Positions 1 to 9,492 of a stretch of 35,678 nucleotides of DNA are shown here, piece after piece. This DNA comes from an uncultured Collinsella sp. Lineage in GTDB: Bacteria; Actinomycetota; Coriobacteriia; Coriobacteriales; Coriobacteriaceae. Positions within the stretch are counted from its first letter, which is position 1; the number at the start of each line of letters is the position of its first letter. Position numbers and translations under genes: made by a program. The DNA lies in assembly GCA_958427975.1 (NCBI GenBank), contig CAUAEH010000017.1, positions 1 to 35,678 on the forward strand. Reading direction: 5' to 3'. A model generated the notes under the pieces. It saw only the letters and a program-made list of their open reading frames with translations. It was not told where the DNA came from and made no database searches.

Positions 1-1348
1 CGAGCGTATGGGTTTCCTTGACGGTGTAGGTGCCGGCATCGAGGCCCTTGACGTTAATCTCGCCGGAGTCGGTGGTCGTGAACTCATAAGGCTCCTTATC
101 GAGGGAGCCATTATCCTGGACATACATGCCCTTGGATGTAGTATCGTCGGGATTAGTGGCACAGATGGTGAACTTTACGCCGGCAAGTTTCTTATTCTCA
201 TCAGTCGCGTCCTTCTTGACGAGCTTGAGCGCATAGGTGTAGTCGCGCACGGTGTCGGGCACAGACTCACCCTTGGTATCGTGGCCAGGGTTGTTGGAGT
301 AGATGAGCTTGACGGTGTTGGAGTTGCCCGTGCCACCGACAACAACATGCTGGGACATCTTCGGGTCGAGCTTGGCGCTGTACCTAACAACGACCCTTGT
401 GTTCTCGTCAACAGTGACACCGGCCGCCCCGGCGGCAGCCTTAAGATCGTCAAACTTTACGCTCAAGACCGTCTTGCCATTTGAATCGGGATTAGACACG
501 GTCACAGAAGTAGGCGTGATAGGAGTCTCACCAATCACGGCCTTGACAGAGGACTCATCAACAGTCAAACCGGCAGACAGCTCATCGTAGAACTCATAAT
601 AGTAGGTGCCGAACGTGTCGACATTGTTTGCAACCGTGCCGGTCAGCTTGTACTGAACGGTCTGACCCATCTGGGAGTCCGCCTTGTCATGCCACTCGAC
701 GCCCGTAGCATCGTCCTTGATCTGCTTCATCACGGTCGGGATGCTCGTCTTCTCGGTAACGCTCACTGCGTCGCCGCCCACGACCGCAAAGATCGGCGAG
801 GTACCGGTCTGCTTCTCTTTCTTATTGAGCGAGTCGGTATCGGTCATGAACAGGTAGTAGCCGGCCTTCGTAGTGGTGAAAGTGGAACCGGCAGCAAAGG
901 AATTGCCCGTAGCGGTAACACTCTTCTCTACAGCCAAGGCAATCTTGTTAAGGATGCTGCCCTGCGGCAAACTCGTGGTATTAGTGGTATCAGTGATCGT
1001 GGAAAGGTAGTCGGCAACATCAGAAGCAGTCGAGTCTTTGGTAATTCCAGGGACTTTATTAGCAACAAGCTCGTCCAGGACCGCATTCTCTGCGGCAGGA
1101 CTCGCCCACTTAACGTTGGACGTAACCTTACCGGACGTTCCGTCCATAACGTCAGCAGTAAAAATCTGATACGCCTTGAACAAAGTGGGGCCATTGTCCG
1201 CGGCCTGGCTAATCGTGAGCGAATAGCTGGGGGCGGCACCCTCCTCAGCAAACGCCATGGTCACCGGCGCCATCACACCGCCGAAGCTCAACGCCGCCGT
1301 GAGGCCGGCGGTTACTGCCAGGCGTGCGATGTTCTTGCTCATGCTCAT
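1..1348 (-). CDS. Major-type pilin (isopeptide-forming, D2/SpaA domains), 3' end outside window
   Basis: The open frame runs from an ATG at 1348 off the left edge, giving 449 codons in view. It starts MSMSKNIARLAV and has a Sec signal peptide ending near AFA-EE. Residues about 50-70 read FKAYQIFTADVMDG, the N-terminal motif of fimbrial D2-type pilins. A D2-like block follows (QYKLTGTVANN, FYDELSAGLT). Near residue 375, YALKLVKKDATDE opens a SpaA/Cna-B domain. The sorting signal and any sortase gene would lie beyond the window. A GGAGG ribosome site lies about 10 nt before the start. It is the third gene of the operon, 108 nt after the ancillary pilin gene. By family knowledge it would be exported and sortase-polymerised as the shaft; the shaft assignment is inferred from gene order. 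Confidence 0.85.
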   Translation of the reverse strand, partial: MSMSKNIARLAVTAGLTAALSFGGVMAPVTMAFAEEGAAPSYSLTISQAADNGPTLFKAYQIFTADVMDGTSGKVTSNVKWASPAAENAVLDELVANKVPGITKDSTASDVADYLSTITDTTNTTSLPQGSILNKIALAVEKSVTATGNSFAAGSTFTTTKAGYYLFMTDTDSLNKKEKQTGTSPIFAVVGGDAVSVTEKTSIPTVMKQIKDDATGVEWHDKADSQMGQTVQYKLTGTVANNVDTFGTYYYEFYDELSAGLTVDESSVKAVIGETPITPTSVTVSNPDSNGKTVLSVKFDDLKAAAGAAGVTVDENTRVVVRYSAKLDPKMSQHVVVGGTGNSNTVKLIYSNNPGHDTKGESVPDTVRDYTYALKLVKKDATDENKKLAGVKFTICATNPDDTTSKGMYVQDNGSLDKEPYEFTTTDSGEINVKGLDAGTYTVKETHTL

Positions 1349-1456
1349 CTTCTTTTCCTCCGTTTTCCGGTTGGTTCTCATTCGATCGATCATCATCTGT
1401 CTATGCCTTAGCATCTGCTTCGTTACGTCTCGCCCCGCTCTCTGTGGGGCTGCCAG

Positions 1457-3121
1457 CTACTCTTTATGGCTGCCACCTCCCCGCTTGACCAGGAGCGCGA
1501 CCACGATGAGCGCGGCTCCGGCGACCGCTGCGGCGGCCGCGGCGTACATTGCCATATCGCCAGTCGAGGGCATAAAGCCTCCGGTGATAATGCTAGGGGG
1601 TGTGCCGGTGGGCGTGTTGATGAGCGACGCCTCCAGGCTGCCCGTCGACCCGTCCGCGCTGTCGGCGCGCAGGGGCGACTCGGCCGTGATGGTGAGTTTG
1701 GGCTTGGCGGCGGCCACCTGGTCGACGTCCAGGCCCTCAGCCGTGACCGTCACGGAGCGCGTGCCCTCAAAGGCGGTGTAGCCCTTGGGCGCCTTGAGCT
1801 CGCGGACCTCCAGCTTGCCCGAGTCCACGCCCGAGACGGTCACGCGACCGTCCTCGCCCGTGGTGACGGTGGCCTTGCCCTCTGCATCCCACGTGCCGTC
1901 AGCCGCTAGCGTGCGGCCGCGGTCGTCGGCGATGCTCAGGACCGCCCCGGGCAGCGGCTTGTCGCCATCGCTGCCGCGCTTGGTGAGCGCGAGATCCCAG
2001 GTGTAGGCGCACGCATCGTCGCTCGGCGTGCGGGTGAAGCCGGCGTCGCCGGACTGGTCGGCAAAGGGAGAGCGCGGGTAGCGCAGGTAGACCTCGTTGG
2101 GGTTGCCCTTGGCAATGCCGTGGTTGCATGCGCTGTTGAGCGGCGCATTGTACACGGCGACCACGCGGGCGCCCGCGGTGAAGGCGTCGGCCCCGTCAAG
2201 CGCGGCGATGAGGTCGCCGGTGCGCACGGTGAAGGTCTTACCGTCGACCGAGACCTTGCACTGGGCCGTGATGTCGGTCCAACCCTTCGCGGGCTCGGTG
2301 CCGGCGCGCCCGTCCTTACTGGTCGAGACGGCGTCAAAGCCGCCGTCCGCACCCGCCGCCACGTACACGCGCATGCTCGCGGCCACCTTGGAGGGGTCGA
2401 GTCCCGCGCTCATGGTGTCGACGAGCTGCACCGTATAGGTGTCGTAGGCCGTGAGGCCCGCCGGGACCGTGGCCGAGAGGCGCCAGTACAGGTCGTCGGC
2501 GACCGTGGCGTCGGCGGCCTTCTGCCAGGCGGCGGTGCTGTCCTCCAGCACGTGCTTGGCAACCTTGGGGGTCGCGGCCTTGGGCTTGACGGTGACGGCG
2601 TTGCCGCCGACCAGGGCCATGATCGGCGCGGTGCCGGCCTCGCCCTGGGCGATGGCGTCGTCGTCGGCGACGATGAGCCAGTAGCCACAGGGCAGCTCTG
2701 ACGCCGTGCCCGCGTTAAGGGCCACGGACGCGGCGTCAGGGCTCTGGAGGGAACGAGCGAGCTGCGCGCTCAGCGCGCTCGTAAGGTGGGAATCGGCGTT
2801 GAGCCATTCGGCAGCTTCCTGCGCGGTGGTCTGGGAGTTGGGCATGCCGGCGCTGTGCAGCACAGGCAGCGCGGCGTCGCGCACGACGCCGCTTGCCCAG
2901 GCGAGGTCGGTGGCGATCTTGGCGTCGCTGTCGCCGTCGACGACGTTGGCGCTAAAGATCTGGTAGGCGTCGTAGCTGCGCGCCACGGTGCCTCTCACCG
3001 TGATGGAACCGGCCGAGGTCGGCACGGCCTGCGCGGAAGCGGGGAACACAACCGCGCAGGTGCCGATCAGGAGGGCAAGCAGCGCAAACAAGATCGGGAA
3101 GGAGCAATCTTTCTTATTCAC
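1457..3121 (-). CDS. Ancillary LPXTG-type pilin with MPSTG sorting signal
   Basis: A 554-residue surface protein. I chose the GTG at 3121 because GGAGGT lies 7 nt upstream and the GTG overlaps the previous gene's stop (8-nt overlap, translational coupling); the longer open frame to 3202 would cut deep into that gene. The order is: signal peptide (hydrophobic FPILFALLALLIGTCAVVFPASAQA), a pilin head with DAYQIFSANVVDGDS like the neighbouring pilin, a D2-like domain (YTVQLVDTMSAGLDPS), a SpaA/Cna-B domain (LALTKRGSDGDKPLPGAVLSI), then MPSTG near residues 517-521, a hydrophobic helix and a KRGGGSHKE tail. M replaces L of the usual LPXTG. The likely role is a minor or basal subunit of the pilus. 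Family is secure; its position in the fibre is inferred. Confidence 0.85.
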   Translation of the reverse strand: MNKKDCSFPILFALLALLIGTCAVVFPASAQAVPTSAGSITVRGTVARSYDAYQIFSANVVDGDSDAKIATDLAWASGVVRDAALPVLHSAGMPNSQTTAQEAAEWLNADSHLTSALSAQLARSLQSPDAASVALNAGTASELPCGYWLIVADDDAIAQGEAGTAPIMALVGGNAVTVKPKAATPKVAKHVLEDSTAAWQKAADATVADDLYWRLSATVPAGLTAYDTYTVQLVDTMSAGLDPSKVAASMRVYVAAGADGGFDAVSTSKDGRAGTEPAKGWTDITAQCKVSVDGKTFTVRTGDLIAALDGADAFTAGARVVAVYNAPLNSACNHGIAKGNPNEVYLRYPRSPFADQSGDAGFTRTPSDDACAYTWDLALTKRGSDGDKPLPGAVLSIADDRGRTLAADGTWDAEGKATVTTGEDGRVTVSGVDSGKLEVRELKAPKGYTAFEGTRSVTVTAEGLDVDQVAAAKPKLTITAESPLRADSADGSTGSLEASLINTPTGTPPSIITGGFMPSTGDMAMYAAAAAAVAGAALIVVALLVKRGGGSHKE

Positions 3122-6100
3122 GACGCTCACCTCCCTTCGCATTCGCCTTGCGACGAATGTGCATCCAGGCCGCAGCAGCGCAAAGCACCGCCGCGCCGGC
3201 AAGGTACGTCAGAGTGACGCCCGACATACCAGAAAGGGGCAAAGAAGTGGAGTAGGTGTTGGTGAAGGTGGGGGTGGAAGTGTCGGTGAGGTCGTGGTCA
3301 TCGGTATCGGCGTTTTCCCACTCACCTTTGGAGTTAACGGTTCCCTTCCTGTAGGTCACTTCACATTTAATCGTCTTATCAGGCTGAACAGTTGCCTTGG
3401 CCGCAATCTTGTAGACCGAATGGTCGTACGTGTAGTGCGAGAACTGCGAACCGTCGGTTTTCTCGCGCACATAGTACGTAAAGGTCTTGAAAGGGCCACC
3501 CGTGGAGCCGCCCGGGTCGTCGGGATTATTCCTGATATCAGAGAGCGAGTACTTGAGCTCAATCGTTTCATTGCTTTTGTCCTTGAACGAAAGCGTCTGC
3601 GTCTTCTCAGGACCAGAGGTCACGGCAGTACCGATGATGTTTTTAAATTCGCTGTCTTTCGCAAGTTGAAGCGTAAACGCCTTCATCTCGCCACCCTCAA
3701 CGACCTTAGTCGCCTTAGGAGTCCAGGAGACGGGAGACACGATTTTGTTGGTAAAGGTCGGTTTCTTACTGTTACCGATAGTAACCGTAGTCTTCGTGCT
3801 ATCTTGTGAGCTATCTTGTGGGATGTCAACGGAATAGCTTCCGGAACCAAGTGGTTTGAAGTCGGGATCCTTCTCTGTCTTTTTAGAAACGGTTATTTCT
3901 TTTACCTTGTAATAATTAATAGGAATCGACATGAGATATTTAGTGTCGGATGGATTGTCCTCAACTTTTACCACGATCTTGTAAATGGTCTCGTCGAATT
4001 TGGTATTCGATTCGTTTTCGCCGCTGATGGGTTCCTCAACTAGATAGAAAACGTATTGTCCCGAAGAATAGTCCTTGCCAGAGTCGAAGGTGATATTGCC
4101 GTTTGTTTGATCAACAGGCGCCTCGCCCGCAACACTGCAATCGCCCATATCAAATGTGTCGTCATCTTTCCAAGAAGGCTCGATGTCACCATCCTGGCGC
4201 AGCAACTTAAATCTGTAATTGTGCGTGCTAAGGCCTTGCGAGATTCCCTTTTCATCTTTAAGCACCTTGGTGGCATTGAGCTTCATGCTCGGATAAACAC
4301 TCAGATCCTTGACCTCGCCAACGACAAGATCGCCGTTGGTCATGATGCCGCCACCGTGGGTGTAGGAATAGTTGCCACTGATAATGGTCGTAGCCGCTGT
4401 CTGCGCCTTTCCCATGGCATCGGCAGTCGGATGGGCCTCAAGACCGAACATGTACTTGGCCTCGGCGCCGCCATTTGGCTCAATGGTGATCTTCTCGCCG
4501 TCGCAAGTGCCCTGCCAACCAGCCGAGTCGCCGCCGAGCATCTTGCCGAGCACAACTGCAATTGTCGAGTTCGCACCATCTTTTTTACGCACCAGGAAGA
4601 AATCCTTATGGCCGGATTTTTTGAAGGGCTCGGTAATGTACTCGGAGTTACTATCCTCGTTCTTCCCATATCCGCCGGCAGAGTAGTGTTCACCATTATT
4701 ATCTTTATTGTTATAAATAGCGGCACCGTTGGAATGCGAAACGATTGTTTCGCCCGTAGGGCAAGCGCCAACGCCGCCGCCCCAGCCGCCAGCCTCATTT
4801 TCGGCAATCAACGTCTTTACGATATTGAGCTTGCCGCCCTTCTGGATAAAGACGCCACCGCCGCCCCAGTCGCCGCCGCGATCCTTACCCGTCATAGTCT
4901 TGTTGTTCGTAATGTAAATCTTGCTGTTCTCACCAGCGCTAATTGTTGCCATCGTACCAGTGTTGTCACCGCCAGCGATACGCAAACCGCCGCCCTCAGC
5001 GTTCTCCGCCACGTTGCCGGCAATCGTGCCGCCAGTCATTTCAAACTCGATGGTCTGGTTGTAAAAACCAGCGTAAACGCCACCGCCAGCCTCATGGGAG
5101 TAGTTAGCAGTAACTGAGCCACCCGTTATACTGAGCTTGCCACCATTTACACATGCAATGCCACCGCCACCGAGCAGGCCATTGTTAAACGATTCAGAGA
5201 TATTGGAATCGACACGATTGTTAGTAATGCTTGCCGAATCGCTGATACTAACGCAAGCATTTTTGGTAAAGACGCCGCCGCCATAACCATTTTCGGGACT
5301 GCCGCCGCTGTTGCAAGTGTTTTCATACGTAGCGTTGCCAGAGATAATTCCGCCCGTAAGCTTCAGGGTGGCTCCCTTGTCAGCATAGATGCCGCCGCCA
5401 GAACCAGACTTGTTTCCCGCGACCACGCCGCCTGTCATTTCGAGACTGGCATTCGCGCCCGCCTTCTCGCCCGTTATGCACAGGCCACCGCCCCAGCCAC
5501 CGCCGTTGCCATTGGTGACGTAACCGCCTTCGATTTTGACTTTACCCTCAGAAAAAATCACATGGCCGTCATCGCTCAGATTGGCGGCCGTGGTAATCAT
5601 GCCGCCCTTGAGATCGAGCGTGCCGCCCTCTTTAACGGTGACCACATGCTTTACGGAACCGCTGTCCGATGCCGCATCAATAGCGCCAAAGCCCGTAACG
5701 ACATGCCTGATCGTAGTCTCGGTTGTGCCGAGTCCATCTTGATTGGGCGTGCTCTTGGTCTCAAAGTAAGTAAGACTCTTAGGAGTGCCACTATTTGAGC
5801 CGTTTCTTGTTTCCCATTCCATAGACGCAAGATGACCCGCCGTCGTTTCGACCAGGGTCTGTTCGTCTTTTGTTTTACCTAAATCCTCGATAGTGAGTGT
5901 GGCTCCATTTTCGACCACAAAGAAGGAGTCTTTGTTGCCGGAACCACGGTAGAGCATGTGTCCCGCAAGATCGATAGCAGTGTCTTTGGTGATGGTGATC
6001 TGCTTATCCGAATAGGCAAAATCCGTCAGTCGGAACTTGCCGCCATTGGTGAACGTCTCAGCAATATTACCTTTCACCTCGTTATAGCCATCGGCACTGA

Positions 6101-6494
6101 CGGTAGCGGGAGCGATAGCGTTTTCATCGTTAGTTTCATCATCAGAAGGCTGTGTATCGGAAGGCTGCGCGGCGCCCTTGGCCTCCGCGTCGCCGGACGG
6201 CAGTCCCGCGGCAGCGGCGTCTTCGCTCGCGCCATTCTCGGCATCATCGCTAATCTGCTTTTCGGCACCCCCGTTAGTGGTGCTGTCTACACCAGTAGAC
6301 TCACTTGAGGAACCCTCCCCCATCACAGCTTCCTCGGCAGAAACCGCCTGGGCATCGTTGGCAATGGCCTGAGAGATCGGGGGCATGACGAGCGACAGTA
6401 CCAGGCTCAAAACGGAGGCTCCGCACAAAACGCCTGCCAGTACACGGCGCGTCGCTTTATTACTCTGTTTAGATTTGTCTGAATTTGCTTTCAT
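3114..6494 (-). CDS. Large pilus-tip/surface adhesin: beta-helix repeats, two FctA-type domains, LPLSG anchor
   Basis: A 1126-residue first gene of the pilus operon. ATG at 6494 follows GGGGAGGAGA. The protein has a signal peptide (residues about 17-48), an acidic Ser/Glu-rich linker, then from about 140 to 650 many short repeats of the type GG-x-I-x-GN-x-GGGI, typical of a right-handed parallel beta-helix. Two pilin isopeptide-linkage (FctA/Spy0128-like) domains follow: one with KLNATKVLKD, FYLVEEP and TFTNKI, the other with PKATKVVEGG, YYVREKT and TFTNTY. These contain the Lys, Glu and Asn positions expected for internal isopeptide bonds. LPLSG at 1085-1089, a membrane helix and a basic tail end it. 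It probably binds host or mucus ligands at the pilus tip, but the ligand is unknown. Its stop overlaps the next start. Confidence 0.85.
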   Translation of the reverse strand: MKANSDKSKQSNKATRRVLAGVLCGASVLSLVLSLVMPPISQAIANDAQAVSAEEAVMGEGSSSESTGVDSTTNGGAEKQISDDAENGASEDAAAAGLPSGDAEAKGAAQPSDTQPSDDETNDENAIAPATVSADGYNEVKGNIAETFTNGGKFRLTDFAYSDKQITITKDTAIDLAGHMLYRGSGNKDSFFVVENGATLTIEDLGKTKDEQTLVETTAGHLASMEWETRNGSNSGTPKSLTYFETKSTPNQDGLGTTETTIRHVVTGFGAIDAASDSGSVKHVVTVKEGGTLDLKGGMITTAANLSDDGHVIFSEGKVKIEGGYVTNGNGGGWGGGLCITGEKAGANASLEMTGGVVAGNKSGSGGGIYADKGATLKLTGGIISGNATYENTCNSGGSPENGYGGGVFTKNACVSISDSASITNNRVDSNISESFNNGLLGGGGIACVNGGKLSITGGSVTANYSHEAGGGVYAGFYNQTIEFEMTGGTIAGNVAENAEGGGLRIAGGDNTGTMATISAGENSKIYITNNKTMTGKDRGGDWGGGGVFIQKGGKLNIVKTLIAENEAGGWGGGVGACPTGETIVSHSNGAAIYNNKDNNGEHYSAGGYGKNEDSNSEYITEPFKKSGHKDFFLVRKKDGANSTIAVVLGKMLGGDSAGWQGTCDGEKITIEPNGGAEAKYMFGLEAHPTADAMGKAQTAATTIISGNYSYTHGGGIMTNGDLVVGEVKDLSVYPSMKLNATKVLKDEKGISQGLSTHNYRFKLLRQDGDIEPSWKDDDTFDMGDCSVAGEAPVDQTNGNITFDSGKDYSSGQYVFYLVEEPISGENESNTKFDETIYKIVVKVEDNPSDTKYLMSIPINYYKVKEITVSKKTEKDPDFKPLGSGSYSVDIPQDSSQDSTKTTVTIGNSKKPTFTNKIVSPVSWTPKATKVVEGGEMKAFTLQLAKDSEFKNIIGTAVTSGPEKTQTLSFKDKSNETIELKYSLSDIRNNPDDPGGSTGGPFKTFTYYVREKTDGSQFSHYTYDHSVYKIAAKATVQPDKTIKCEVTYRKGTVNSKGEWENADTDDHDLTDTSTPTFTNTYSTSLPLSGMSGVTLTYLAGAAVLCAAAAWMHIRRKANAKGGERRE

Positions 6495-6584
6495 CGATGT
6501 CTCCTCCCCAAGAGACCGCGATCTTGCTCTTTCACTATCAAACGTATCTGCGCAATCTGTAATTGCGCACGCTTAGTAATCCAT

Positions 6585-6637
6585 ATTGTAGCGATTGTTT
6601 GAACATCTAAACAAGATAACCGATTGTTTTGTAGCGA
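6585..6637 (-). promoter_or_regulatory. Probable pilus-operon promoter with duplicated motifs
   Basis: Read on the minus strand, TTGTTT (6614-6609) and TACAAT (6590-6585) are 18 bp apart, about 90 bp before the adhesin start. Two words occur twice here: CGATTGTTT at 6592-6600 and 6621-6629, and TGTAGCGA at 6587-6594 and 6630-6637. This could be a regulator site over the promoter. The rest of 6495-6957 is AT-rich and non-coding; it holds GTCGAaaaTCGAC at 6790-6802 and an imperfect dyad GGTAGG...CCTACC at about 6811-6841, with no gene seen. Confidence 0.35.
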
Positions 6638-6957
6638 ATTCTCAATTCTCTTGACATTTGCTCAGATTTACCTTCGTTTATTCGCTATCTAATTTTTGTT
6701 TCTGCTGGTAATATAGTTGTCTATCATTTTTTAATGGCATTAGATTTATTTGCACAACATTTTGCTCAAGAGTAAACATCCTGTAAACAGTCGAAAATCG
6801 ACCATGAGCGGTAGGTCATTTACCGGGAGTAATACCCTACCAAACTGATGAGAATATCTTTACCCCATCGGTAGTTAGAAGCGTAATGTTCAGACAACCA
6901 TATTTGAATTTTCGCGCAGTTTTTAGGCATCAATTCGCCCAAATCGCCCGAAGCCAT

Positions 6958-6984
6958 CACAAAGGTACCTGCCCCCTTTGTGGT
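6958..6984. repeat. CCACAAAGG-type hairpin, copy 1 (possible terminator)
   Basis: CACAAAGG and CCTTTGTG face each other around a short loop, 16 nt beyond the stop of the minus-strand HAD gene. It is one of four related hairpins in the window (also 7911, 9493, 25672). The position suggests transcription termination, although no clear T-run follows this copy. Confidence 0.6.
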
Positions 6985-6999
6985 GATTCTGCCCCGGCG

Positions 7000-7821
7000 C
7001 TACAGCAGATGTTCCTCGATAAAGATCGCGATGCCGTCTTTGTCGTTGCTCGCGGTTACAAAGTCGGCGGCGGCACGGGTGGCGTCGCTGCCGTTTGCCA
7101 TGGCCACGCCCACGCCGGCGTCGGCCACCATGCAGGTGTCGTTATCGGCATCGCCAAACACGCAGATGTCCTGGAGCTCCATGCCGTTAAGCTCCGCCAC
7201 GCGCACAAGGCCGCGCGTCTTGGACACGCGCGGATCCATGAACTCATAGAGCCGCTGCGTGGTTTGCAGAGCCGCCGCCTTAACAGTGTCATCGGCAAAC
7301 GTCGATGCTCGCTCGATGGCCTGCGGCATCACCTCGGGCGCCATGGTAAACATCACCTTGGGCTGCGGATCGCGCAAAAACTCGGCAAAATCGACCACCT
7401 GGTAGGGCACGCCGTCGACGCGCGACAGGTGCTCGACGCACGCATTGCTCTCGGGCACGTAGAACACGCCGTCTCGGGGGCAGACGGGCGTTGCCGGAAG
7501 GTCCGCCATGTGCTCGCAGATGCGCGCGATGGTCTCGCCCGGCAGCGGATAGCTCAGCTCGTTGATGCCGTGCGCGCGGTCGATGACCTCGGCGCCGCCG
7601 CAGCCCACCATCACGTCTACCAGGCCTTCGATGCCCCAGAGCTCGTACATGGCCTCGGTCGCGTGGGCGTCGCGCCCGGTGCACAGGCCAAAGAGCACGC
7701 CGCGCTCGCGCAGGGCGCGGATCGCCGCCACGGTGCGCGGGGACACCGTGTGCTGGCTCGTGAGCAGTGTGCCGTCGATATCGCAGAACACGGCTTTGAT
7801 GTGGCTGAAGGTGGTGTCCAT
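7000..7821 (-). CDS. Cof-type HAD-superfamily phosphatase
   Basis: A 273-residue cytosolic hydrolase. The ATG at 7821 is preferred over an upstream in-frame extension because the HAD motif I begins right after it and AGAAAGG precedes it. Motif I is CDIDGTLL (nucleophile Asp14, acid/base Asp16), motif II is the Thr of GLCTGR, motif III is the Lys of VSKTRGLVRV and motif IV is FGDADNDTCMV. The order and length fit class IIB (Cof/YidA-like) sugar-phosphate phosphatases. The substrate cannot be told from sequence. It stands alone, with hairpin repeats on both sides. Confidence 0.9.
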   Translation of the reverse strand: MDTTFSHIKAVFCDIDGTLLTSQHTVSPRTVAAIRALRERGVLFGLCTGRDAHATEAMYELWGIEGLVDVMVGCGGAEVIDRAHGINELSYPLPGETIARICEHMADLPATPVCPRDGVFYVPESNACVEHLSRVDGVPYQVVDFAEFLRDPQPKVMFTMAPEVMPQAIERASTFADDTVKAAALQTTQRLYEFMDPRVSKTRGLVRVAELNGMELQDICVFGDADNDTCMVADAGVGVAMANGSDATRAAADFVTASNDKDGIAIFIEEHLL

Positions 7822-7865
7822 GGGGGCCTTTCTGGGTTGTGCGGCGGTGTGGGGTGTGGTCGGAA

Positions 7866-7885
7866 ATGGTGTACATGGTATACCA
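7866..7885. promoter_or_regulatory. Tandem ATGGTRTAC repeat with palindrome, possible HAD promoter/operator
   Basis: ATGGTGTAC (7866-7874) is followed directly by ATGGTATAC (7875-7883), and TGGTATACCA (7876-7885) is a perfect 10-bp palindrome. It lies about 45 bp upstream of the HAD start and on the minus strand contains an extended -10-like TGGTATACC. Function is inferred. Confidence 0.25.
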
Positions 7886-7910
7886 AGGCGCAGGCCGGTG
7901 GGACCCGATC

Positions 7911-7942
7911 GCCACAAAGGCGTCTGGCCCCCTTGTGGTGGC
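7911..7942. repeat. CCACAAAGG-type hairpin, copy 2 (degenerate)
   Basis: GCCACAAAGG and CCTTGTGGTGGC face each other, with the family loop text GTCTGGCCC between them. Arms match less well than in copies 3 and 4. It lies in the gap between the HAD start and the MFS stop. Confidence 0.5.
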
Positions 7943-7977
7943 CGGACCCGAAGGGTGGCCTGGCCCGGGGTGCAAAG

Positions 7978-8034
7978 CATCACAACATTCGACGTTTTTC
8001 GGCAAAATCGCGATTTTCATCGAATGTTGTGATG
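7978..8034. repeat. 57-bp palindromic repeat, copy 1 (inverted orientation)
   Basis: 15-bp perfect arms CATCACAACATTCGA and its complement enclose a 27-nt A/T-rich middle. The middle reads as the reverse complement of that in copies 2 and 3 with several changes, so this copy is inverted. It begins 4 nt after the MFS stop codon at 8039. Confidence 0.9.
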
Positions 8035-8038
8035 GTTT

Positions 8039-9319
8039 TTACTGCTTTGCGGCACGATCCAAGTGCCGGCGGCCAAACAACAGCAACGCCGCGGGAACTG
8101 CCGTCACGACCATACCCGCCCCTACGAGCGTCTGCTGCACGCCAAATGTCGCCGCCAGCCACGGGGCAATCGCCAGCGGGGCTACGCCGGCAAACATGTT
8201 GCCAAAGCCCATGACCGAGTTCACGCGACCAAGCTGCTCGAGCGGGGCCGTCGTTTGCACAATCGTGTTGTGGAGCGGGTTGACGATGCCCCAAGCTATG
8301 CCCAGTGCAATCTGGCCGACGAGGGCTACACCCACGTACGGTGTCCCCACATAGAGCAAACTTCCCAGGCCCACGGACATGAGCGCCACGAGCAGGGTTT
8401 TAAGGTTGACCAGGTGCGGCGGCAAGCGGAGCGCGAGGACGGCGCCCAGCACCGCGCCGACACCGCTGGCCGACGAGAGCCAGCCCATCCATTCGACACC
8501 GACGTGCAGGACATCACGGTAGAAGAACGACTCCAGCGGGTCGAAGGCACCGTAGCCAAAGTTTGAAAGGAAAATAATGCAGAACAGCAGGGCGAGAACG
8601 CTATTGGTAAAGACCGTCTTGATGCTGGTCGCGAAGGTGACGCGGGAGGACGTGCTGGGATTGGAGCTTCGTCCCGCACGCTCCCCTTCCTCTGCCGAAT
8701 CGGCATCCGCATGCCCGGCGACATGGCTGGTCTGCGGCCTAAAGCCCCAACCGGCAATAAGCGCCAGTACGGTAAAGATCATCATGAGCACGAACACCGC
8801 ACGCGACGACGCAGCAGCTGCGACAAAGCCGCCCAGCGTGGGGCCAACGATGATACTCACGTTTGAGAACATGGCGATGGCGGAGTTGATGTCTTTGAGC
8901 TCGACGGGATCATCGGTGAGATATGCCGGATAGGACGTGGCGATGGGCTGGGCAAACCCCATCACGAAGCCCAGGAGCACCGCGCCGAGCAGGACGATGC
9001 CGGTCGCGCTGCCAAAAACGAGGATCGCCGCGCCGGTTGCCAGCGTGCCCACGATGCTCAGCAAGAAATGACGGCGCGGGCCCCAGGCGTCGAGCGCCGC
9101 GCCACCCGCAAAGGATCCCAAGATCACGAATACGTTCATAAAAAGGACGGCCAGCGATGTCGCCACGACCGAGGCATCGTCTGCATAGGTGAGCGTTCCG
9201 ATGACACCGATAAAATAACTAGTCTGAAAGCCGGTATATATGAGGAAGCGCATTGCCACCAGGTGCTTAGCCTGCGCGGACAGCGATGATTGAGGCTTTG
9301 AGAAAAGAGAGGCGAGCAT
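8039..9319 (-). CDS. Major facilitator superfamily transporter
   Basis: A 426-residue membrane protein. ATG at 9319 is chosen because AAGGAG lies 6 nt before it; two earlier in-frame starts lack such a site. About 12 hydrophobic helices are visible in two halves separated by a charged loop near residues 200-230 (HADADSEEGERAGRSS type composition). The loop between helices 2 and 3 reads GGAALDAWGPRRHFLL, a degenerate MFS motif A. The second half contains LESFFYRDVLHVGVEWMGWL. Likely a drug or metabolite exporter; substrate unknown. A small hairpin CGAATGC...GCATTCG (9339-9361) lies in the leader. Confidence 0.85.
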   Translation of the reverse strand: MLASLFSKPQSSLSAQAKHLVAMRFLIYTGFQTSYFIGVIGTLTYADDASVVATSLAVLFMNVFVILGSFAGGAALDAWGPRRHFLLSIVGTLATGAAILVFGSATGIVLLGAVLLGFVMGFAQPIATSYPAYLTDDPVELKDINSAIAMFSNVSIIVGPTLGGFVAAAASSRAVFVLMMIFTVLALIAGWGFRPQTSHVAGHADADSAEEGERAGRSSNPSTSSRVTFATSIKTVFTNSVLALLFCIIFLSNFGYGAFDPLESFFYRDVLHVGVEWMGWLSSASGVGAVLGAVLALRLPPHLVNLKTLLVALMSVGLGSLLYVGTPYVGVALVGQIALGIAWGIVNPLHNTIVQTTAPLEQLGRVNSVMGFGNMFAGVAPLAIAPWLAATFGVQQTLVGAGMVVTAVPAALLLFGRRHLDRAAKQ

Positions 9320-9492
9320 GGAGACTCCTTGTTTCATACGAATGCGGACGGCGGGCATTCGCCACCGTCTGTCAAATCAATCTATCCGCATGAAACATTA
9401 AGGACGCATCAAGCCCCTTCTCTCCGTTTTTCGCCCGTCATGAACTACTTGGTAGATTGTAAGGCATGTCCCACACATCTACTAAAGCAAAA

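Noticed and set aside
6651..6656. Plus-strand TTGACA as a -35 box
   Set aside because: No -10 hexamer at 16-19 bp and no plus-strand gene follows.
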